Source of the DNA: Crocodylus rhombifer
Lineage: Eukaryota > Chordata > Crocodylia > Crocodylidae
DNA length: 64,000 bases
Reading direction: 5' to 3'
Assembly (NCBI GenBank): GCA_038503035.1
Contig: JAVSML010025222.1
Location: forward strand, 62,001 to 126,000
The stretch's first letter is position 1, and each line of letters opens with the position of its first letter. Shown one piece after another: positions 56,972 through 64,000 of this stretch. The notes below the pieces were generated by a model. The model did not search any database. It saw nothing but the letters and a program-made list of their open reading frames with translations, and had not been told where the DNA came from. Made by a program: the position numbers and the translations under genes.

Positions 56972-57163
56972 TTAGTTTAAAGCCTGGTGGAGCAGGTCAG
57001 CCAGCCTGGCTGAGAAGAGCCTCCTCCCCAGGGGAGAGAGGTGGAGGCCATCTCTTCCCAGCAGCTTGCTGCCTCTCTCGCCAAAGAGCAGGCTGTGGTC
57101 ATGGAAGCCAAAGCCTTCCCGATGACACCAGCGCCGCAGTCTTTGGTTGACTGCGTGGATCAT
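56972..57163 (-). pseudogene. CR1 ORF1 esterase C-terminal fragment (copy C)
   Basis: The 63-codon frame shows WCHREGFGFHDH, GRDGLHLSPLGRRLF (the Asp-x-x-His block of the SGNH esterase) and ends LADLLHQALN, matching the ORF1 end at 20504-20851. The GTND block and the catalytic Ser are missing through 5' truncation. Confidence 0.78.
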
Positions 57164-57235
57164 ACTTAAAAAGGTATGATGAAGAAAAAAAGCTCTTACT
57201 TTGGATAGGTATCTTCATAGCAGCTGCTGGGGAGC

Positions 57236-57660
57236 TGAACCTGCTTCTGAGCCTGCTGCCAGCCCCAGATTGGGCCTGTGGACCAATCCAGCACACTGAG
57301 TCTAGAACCATGCACCAGGCCTGACCTCGTGTAGCAGAACTGGAGCTGCATGGTGGGCATGATCTAGCATGGCAGGTCTGACTCCATCCAGCAGGTCTGG
57401 GGCTGTGCAGCCTGAGAGCACGCTGGGTCCTGGGCCACTGGCTGCAACCATGTGCTGACTCATGAGCCATATGCTTGGTCTGACCCAGCATTCACAACCA
57501 GATCCAGTGTGTGGTCCCAGACTTAGCATGCCAGGTCCACCCCAGCACACGGCTCCCGAGTTAGTGTGAGAGGTCCAGCCTGACACAACAGGTCTGAGAC
57601 CGTGTTGGACTCAGTGCGCTGGGTCCAACCCTGCATGTCAGCCTAATCTGGTGTGTGGAG
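57236..57660. repeat. Degenerate minisatellite with GGTCC/CAGCA words
   Basis: Words such as GCATGCCAGGTCCACCCCAGC, CAGCACACGGCTCCCGAG and CAACAGGTCTGAGACCGTG recur at roughly 38-45 bp spacing. It sits immediately beyond the 5' border of CR1 copy C. Frames here are artefacts. Confidence 0.45.
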
Positions 57661-59344
57661 GGAAGGGGGGTTCCCCATGAGTCTGGAAATTTGGCAGTGG
57701 GAGGATGGGGAAGAAATGGTAGTATTAATTATCATGACTCCTCAGAAGATGGCAATTAACAGTGCAACCACTCAGCTCCATTCTCCACTCCCTCCTCTCC
57801 CCTGCCAAATTTGCAGATCTGTGGGGATCACATTTAATGCACACCCAAATTTTCCCCAACTGGTTTTGGGGAAGGTGCGGATAACAGGAGAGAAAATATG
57901 GCATGTGCAGAGGTTCATCCTTTATTTTTATCACGATAGGAATCTGACCTCATGGCCTACAATTATCACTTAGTCCAGCGTTACATTTTCAGCCCCCAGG
58001 TGATTGTATTCTTATAGTACTTGGCCTTTCATGGAAACGGCCTCCTCCTTAATTGATCTTATTCCCTGGGTGTTTTCCCCACCCCAATCACTCAAACTCC
58101 CATAATTACTTTTTCAGTTCTTGTTTGTAGTTCCTGAGACCCTCTTGATAGGATTTATGGTGTTGCATGCTAAAAGGTGCAAAGCGAGGTCTATATAGTA
58201 TCTTTGTCAAGGAAAGGAGTAATTTATAAAGACTTTGATATTAATACAAGGAACACAGTCATCTTTATCTAATGCCTATGTTTTGTTTGGGTCTCTGGCA
58301 GGCATTACAATTAAGATACAATTAACCTGTTAATTGCACTATGAAGAGTAGCCCTACTGCACATGCAGTGATTAATGGCTTAACAAAATGGGAAACCAGT
58401 CACAAAAATATCCCACAAAAGAATTGCAACATTTTTTGTGGCTGGTTTCCATAGTGCCTTAAACTGAATATGTGCTAGCATGGCCCTGGCATGCAGCATG
58501 ATGCCAGCTGCATGGTTGACAGCTCCCCCATTTGGTTGACAACTCCCCCATGTTGGAAGGCTGACAGCTCTGTGGTATAACCCTTCATGGGGCTGTATAT
58601 TGCTATTTTCAGGTGCTGAGTTGAGTGGTGCTCATCAAGTGGACTGTTGTGCCAGGTCCCTATGACTCGGCGTGGTGCTTGCCTTGTCCTGCAGGTCTGG
58701 CAGGGGCTGAGGAGCAAGACACTTTCTGGTACTGGGTCGTTATGAACCCCATGGTCCCAGTTCCAGGACTATATTTGTGTCTGGAACTGGTTCTAGTTGA
58801 TTGTCAGTCCCTGGGACTTCATGAGCATTTCAAACCAGCTGCAGAGCAGTCCCAGGGCCAGGACTGACTTTCAGGTGATTGTTCATGATTCCAGGTTTCC
58901 CTGCACTGGCAAGCAGAAATGATGCAATTGGGATCTGATTCCTGATTCCAAAAATTGAGTGTCCTGCCCTGCACATGTAGCATGGGAGGATGCATGATTG
59001 TTGGGATTGGGGATCAGATGCCGTGGCACCATTACGTTAATATGTGCCACGGGGCTTGGTCTCTTAAGGCGTTTATACACATGCTCCGGCAACAGGGGGA
59101 GTGTAATTACAGTGCGTCAGAGCAGCCTTGCTGCTCATGTATAAGGTACCCTTAGGCTTTTAATTCAGACAGGAAATGTTTCTCTTGTGGTAATTAAGAG
59201 CACAATCTGGTGAGTGATTTCTGTGGTCATTACAGTGGATTAAAAGCATAAATTTTAGCATGAGGGTGCATTCTCACAGGCCTTGTCTACACCAGCAAAT
59301 TTCACTTCCATAGCTCAAAGGTTGGGTAGCTTCACTACTGAAGA
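57661..59344. other. No recognisable gene
   Basis: Mixed DNA with short frames. GGCCTTGTCTACACCAGC at about 59280 resembles a MITE end of the local type, without a visible partner. Confidence 0.35.
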
Positions 59345-59377
59345 ATGGTGGGGGAGAGGTGGGGGGGAGGGGGCGGA
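59345..59377 (+). repeat. G-rich tract, potential G-quadruplex
   Basis: G runs at 59348-59352, 59359-59365 and 59367-59371 provide at least four GGG blocks with short loops. Could form a quadruplex on the plus strand; biological role unknown. Confidence 0.55.
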
Positions 59378-60565
59378 GGAAGCTGTAGAGTAGTCAGGAC
59401 TCGGATATTTTTTCTTATCACATTGTCTAATTTCAACAAGGTGCTAAAAACACTCTTGTCTACCTGTACCTGTCTAAGACTGGATCCCACACTATTACTA
59501 TCACCCATGGAGCTGCCATGATAGATCCCCGAGGTCCTTTATTTGTCAGTTGTAGAAGCTGCTATAGGCATCCTTTCAATCTTGAACAGAGGATTGTTTT
59601 GATGAGTTTTTCTCACACTACATCAGGGTTTCCCACCCTCTGGGATACCCTTTTTTCCCCCCCCAGTGGCAGCATTACAGCCTTCTAAACTACAAAATAA
59701 GAGAGGAAGGCTTGCAACACACAGGTGTTAATACAGTGCTCCACAGTAAACTATCAATACCCCCAGGATTTCTTTGTGGTGAAAAGCAAAGAAAAAACAT
59801 TCAGCAGATTTTAACAGTTCTCATTGCGTTTCCTCCCTCACTGGTTGCAACAGTATGTAACAGTATCGCCAGCTAGGAAAGAGTGCTAGTTCCCCATATA
59901 GACAATGTTGATGCCATCATATCTATTGACTACTAGCAAGGATATGTGCATGATGAATTTCTGTAATCAGTGCATAGAACAAATGGATTCATACAGAAAG
60001 AATCTGCATAATATAGCTTGAGCCTAATTGTACTATACCAGGCATGGGTACTGAATGCCTGAATATAGTGTTTGCCCACATTGTGGAAAGGGCGCTAAGT
60101 GATGTAAATGTATCACATGTATATTTGACTGTTTGTTGCACTGGGATAGGAAAAAAACATGGTCCCAACATGCCCTTAAATGAAGATGCCATAGATCTTG
60201 TGGGAAAAGACTACGTTTCTGAAAAGCAGGGGTCCACGCAACAGGTAAGATTCTGGTATCCTTACCAACTTCAGGGCTCGTTGCCATATCTGCCTCTCAC
60301 AAGACAACTCCACAGGATAAATTATAACCCTACCAAAACAGTTAACCATGGGCATCTCAGTTCTCCAAGGCACTTTCTCTGACTGTCCTCTAAAATCCTT
60401 TCGGGCACAGAAGAGGCTAATACATGTTATCAAGGCATTGTCTTTCCAGAAGCTTGGAAATGACCACTACGTTTTCCTTCCCCTGTTATCAGAAACATGT
60501 TTCTCCGAGGATGACTTCACTACCACTGAAATGTATTTCACAGTCCCTGATTCTCCTGTTTGCTG
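59378..60565. other. No recognisable gene
   Basis: CAGGGTTTCCCACCCTCTGG at about 59624 looks like a hAT left end without a partner. Short frames only. Confidence 0.35.
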
Positions 60566-60657
60566 TAACCAACAATCAAGATCATATAATTAGAATGCAC
60601 AAAACACCATGTAACCAGCAATCAAGATCGTATAATTAGGATGCACATAACACCCTG
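60566..60657. repeat. Tandem duplication, two 46-bp units
   Basis: TAACCAACAATCAAGATCAT and TAACCAGCAATCAAGATCGT begin units at 60566 and 60612. The units differ at only about six positions. Confidence 0.88.
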
Positions 60658-61608
60658 TAACACATTCTGCCACACTGCTGCAGCCCCTTTCCAAAACAAA
60701 ACTCCAGCTTGTGCTTAACTGCAATTATGCAGAGAGGTCAGATGGGCTGACCAGCCAGCAGGCACTGAAGAGGCCTGCCTACTGGTGTGCCTGGACTTAA
60801 TCATATCCTGCCTCTTCTTCATTCAAAATCTTGTGCTCCTTCAATTAGTTGGCAGGAGCAAGGTACCTCCTGGGCTTCAAAAAGGATTACTTTAATAGTT
60901 AGCCAGCCCCCTAACCTAATATAGGGTTATGTGAGGCTCAGCTAGTCAAGGTTTATTGTGAGGAATAAAGAAGTGTCCCGCCCAGTTAAGGATATTCTTG
61001 ACTATGGTCCCTGTGTCATGTATCTGTGGGGCTTGTATTTTTGATGGTGAAAAGGAAAGTCAATGCAGATACAGAGGAACATTTTCAACCTGTAGCCTCC
61101 TGGTCTATTTGCATGGACTTGTGCATGTACCTACATGCACTAACATCTTATACACAGATCCCTAAAATTGCTGCTGATATATTTTTATATTTGCTGAATG
61201 CACTGAGTTTGCAGTCACCCATACACATGCTTGGTGCAGAGATCATCCGGGATATATGTGAGAGTGCTGTTAATTAGGTATGACATGATATGAGCTACAA
61301 AGCCTGAAAAAAGTCAGAAACCTTGTATGGCAATTGAATATCTTTTGGCTTGGGACCAAATTTCTTTAGTACAAAAGAAGTTTTGTGCACACTTATTCTA
61401 ACATAGGCACACTGGGATTTCTGAATCTGAAATTGTGATACTGATGTCTAATCAGACCGGGACATCTTCAGTGACCTCAGGCCAGAATTCCCCTCAAAGG
61501 AGGGCATCAGGAGGACCTCTCGTGTGTCAGGCGCTTGAGAACAACCATGGTAACCTGGGAGGTCTGAAACTTCCCCCCTTCAGCCACCTCTGAAGAGCAG
61601 AAATGGGA
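60658..61608. other. No recognisable gene
   Basis: Short frames only. Confidence 0.4.
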
Positions 61609-61664
61609 GATATGCAGCTAACAGCAACCGACAGAAGATACGCAGCTAACAGTCACCGGGCAGG
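61609..61664. repeat. Tandem duplication, two 28-bp units
   Basis: GATATGCAGCTAACAGCAAC and GATACGCAGCTAACAGTCAC begin units at 61609 and 61637. Confidence 0.65.
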
Positions 61665-63698
61665 TGGAGACCCCTATGCTTACAGCAAAACAAAACATCA
61701 GATCCAATGACCTCCTTGGCCTACATATGTTTTATTCTTTTCTGCTACCCTTGGTCCCTTTTGGTAGTTTTTAGATTATAGTCTCTTCCAAGCAAAGATG
61801 ATCTCTTCCTTCTATGTTTGTATGAGACTTGAGCCTTTGGACATTACTGGACTTCAAACAAATGACAGGAATGAGGCTATCCAGGCCAAATCAAAATGGC
61901 CAAGTTTGGGCTGGTATGTGATCCAGTACCTAGTAAGAACCAGATTTTGGTGTAGTTCGGAAGGATGTAATTGTTTAAAAACTTGACATAAAATGAACTT
62001 GTAGGATGTCAACCAGTTCTTTAGAAAACAGATCAATGAAAGAATCACTTGAGCATCCTTCTGTACACAAGTTTGTCTTCTTTCCAGCAAGTAATCAGGC
62101 CCTCAGTTTCATCATTTTCCTCTCACGAAGATTTTTCTCAGGATCCAAACATTTCTTCAAACAACCATATCTGATTAATTTATTGGTATTGTATTTCAAC
62201 GTGTGAAAACCTATTGGGCTCTAATTTGGCTTATAATGTTCCCCAAAAGCCATTCTGGTAAAATCTCTTTTTAACTGTGGCTAATTACATATACTGTGTT
62301 GCTCAATACCAAAAATAAGAGCATCCGATGTAATGTTTATTATTTCTGTCACAAAGGGGAAAATCATAAATTCTTTTTAATGGGATCTTTAATAATAAAA
62401 AAGAACATAATCATTACTATCAAAAGATGTATTGCTTCCATGGGGTTTACTTACCAGCATTTTGTCTGATTACATCTCTGTTACACTCACAGCATTAATT
62501 ATTGGAGACTAATTAGGCAAAATTGCAATGTAAACCCTAATGAAAACTATTCTTACAGAAAAATTTAACTCTCTTTGCCACATCAAGTTTACCTTTAGCT
62601 CCTAGCAAACAGCAGGACTTGCTTGTTCATTTATTTGACATACTCTGAATCTGTAGGGAGCGTAAACCTTCCTAACAATGAGCAGATTTTATTTTTGTAG
62701 TTCTATACTGTGCTTTGTTAAAAGTGAGCAGGACACTTGACGGTGGAAGTCATTTTCCACCATAGTGAGGACCGATGCCTCGCTTTCCTATCTCTATCAC
62801 AAATCCTTGTAAATGCTTTGATTTTCTATGCTTTATCTGGGCCTCTCTTCCCTTTAGACCTCTGGATGTTATCCACAGTGAAACCCACTAGTGGCAGGTA
62901 GCTGCATTGTGACCTCTTTTCCAGCTGAGCTGGAAATGCTTACAGTGCCTTTACTCTAGCAACTGATGTGCTTGCTCAGCTTAACAAGGTCACAAATTTC
63001 TTCCTCCCCAAGGGGCAACTGTCCTGGGATACAACCTTTCACAGGATATCTGAAATAAAGAGAATTTCTGCTCACTCGCACAGTTGTTTAGAAGTATTAC
63101 AAGCATGAAGGATAGATTAGCCACCTCTATCCTGAACTTCATCTCTGTATGCTCTACTAATTTCCTGGCTGTCTGACCAGTGTAACTCCTAGTAGCTTTT
63201 GCAGGGTAAAAAATGTAATTGATTGGCTCACTTGATTCTTTTGGATAATACACATATTTTAATTTTTAAATGATGATACATCCAGTTCTACACTGATGAT
63301 AAAGGCAGAAAGCAGGGCAGAATTACACCTTGCAGGTATGCATCTTTGAATTAGCTAGCCTTTGAGGAGCTCTGTCCTGCCTTCTGCCTGACTTCAGACT
63401 ACCTCACTCTGCTTGTTGATGATAAAGTGAACCTACATTCACACAGTGATTTTCATTTTACAGGGTGTCAAGGAATCTCACTAAAAGTATACTGGATCAC
63501 ATCCGACACAACTGAAATGTAGCCAGAACTGGTGCAGAAAACTTTTGAAAGTAGTTGCTCCCTTAATTTTATTAAATTAAAGGGGCAGTGTCAATTTGAA
63601 AACCTTCCCACTGAAATTTTGTACCAACTATTGTTACAAATAACTCTACAGAAGTATGAAAGTCCTCTGCTCCTGAATTCCTATATTCCAGACATACT
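61665..63698. other. No recognisable gene
   Basis: AT-rich DNA with short frames only. Confidence 0.4.
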
Positions 63699-63875
63699 GG
63701 GTGCATCTACATGAGATGCTACTTCACCATTGCACAGTAGGGTTGGAAATGACTCGTGTGCCCCTGGGACTGTGCAGTACTGGTGGGTGCTGTGCGGTCA
63801 TGTAGTATTGCTAAAGGAAGTCCTAAATGACTGTGCAGTACCAACTGCACAGTGGGGCACACGTGTAGATGCACC
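63699..63875. mobile_element. MITE with GGGTGCATCTACA ends, about 177 bp
   Basis: The left end GGGTGCATCTACATG is inverted in the right end ACGTGTAGATGCACC. The interior has CAGTAGGGTTGGAAATGAC and ACTGTGCAGTAC words shared (reversed) with the element at 16355. The best example of the short local family in the window. Non-coding. Confidence 0.72.
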
Positions 63876-64000
63876 TACAATGTCCTGGACATACTATACC
63901 ATGTACTAGAAATGGGGAGACCAAAAAAGGGAATCTGTAACAGTCTATGTTTCTAAGCTGAATTAGGGTTCAGTGGACTGTCCTTCCTCTGCTGTGTTCT

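Larger units (their letters stand above)
54367..57165 (-). mobile_element. CR1 LINE copy C, nearly intact ORF2, with assembly gap
   Basis: The minus-strand copy starts at the right inside ORF1 (esterase C-terminus) and ends at the left with the tail TTTCATAGATTTCATAGA and GGGCTGGAAGGGACCT. ORF2 is open except for one frameshift near 55215-55230 and the N gap. It belongs to the same 9-base-tail subfamily as 3137-4039 and differs from copies A and B. The few defects suggest a fairly recent insertion. Confidence 0.95.

Noticed and set aside
1..64000. CRISPR arrays, operons, riboswitches or prokaryotic systems
   Set aside because: The sequence is vertebrate in repeat content and composition; no regularly spaced repeats or bacterial genes are present.

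Overview
The window looks like intergenic or deep intronic DNA from a sauropsid genome, most likely crocodilian. The reasons are several CR1 LINEs with short A-rich 3' repeats of the TCTATGAAA/CTATGAAA type, many small inverted-repeat elements whose ends read GGGTGCATCTACAC (resembling the crocodilian MITE-like family called Chompy, an attribution I cannot test here), hAT elements with 8-bp target duplications, and decayed MIR/L2-like fragments. I found no convincing host protein-coding gene, rRNA, tRNA or CRISPR array. Most long open frames are shadows of repeats or chance frames. Two 10-N assembly gaps lie at 6357-6366 and 56832-56841.

Region by region. 1-0.7 kb: minus-strand LTR-like promoter segment. 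0.7-4.4 kb: a decayed Ty3/gypsy-type element with integrase placed before reverse transcriptase and RNase H (Gmr1-like order); a 0.9-kb truncated CR1 splits its RNase H. 8.8-10 kb: GC-rich minus-strand LTR-like segment with a minisatellite. 11.6-12.05 kb: an element made of five consecutive hairpins. 13.8-14.4 kb: an inverted-repeat element and a MIR. 16.35-20.17 kb: GC-rich inverted-repeat elements, one carrying a broken Myb/SANT-like gene with TATA box and intron-like structure. 20.4-25.3 kb: a three-layer nest (inverted-repeat element, then a decayed near-complete CR1, then a young antisense CR1 with an 8-bp duplication). 28.4-29.4 kb and 43.3-45.85 kb: two more copies of the Myb/SANT element. 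31-39.6 kb: four hAT elements. 41.6-41.9 kb: C-rich minisatellite. 51.8-52.2 kb: remnant of another LINE endonuclease. 54.4-57.2 kb: a CR1 with almost intact ORF2 and an assembly gap in its endonuclease. 57.2-64 kb: minisatellite, short tandem duplications, a G-rich tract and a terminal inverted-repeat element.

The genes do not form a cellular pathway; what works together is within each transposon. CR1 ORF1 (esterase) and ORF2 (endonuclease plus reverse transcriptase) serve target-primed insertion. The gypsy-like element encodes integrase, reverse transcriptase and RNase H. The repeated Myb/SANT gene inside elements with GGGTG-type ends suggests a Harbinger-like two-gene transposon as the source of the abundant small elements here. 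That link is the most interesting lead in the window and is an inference.
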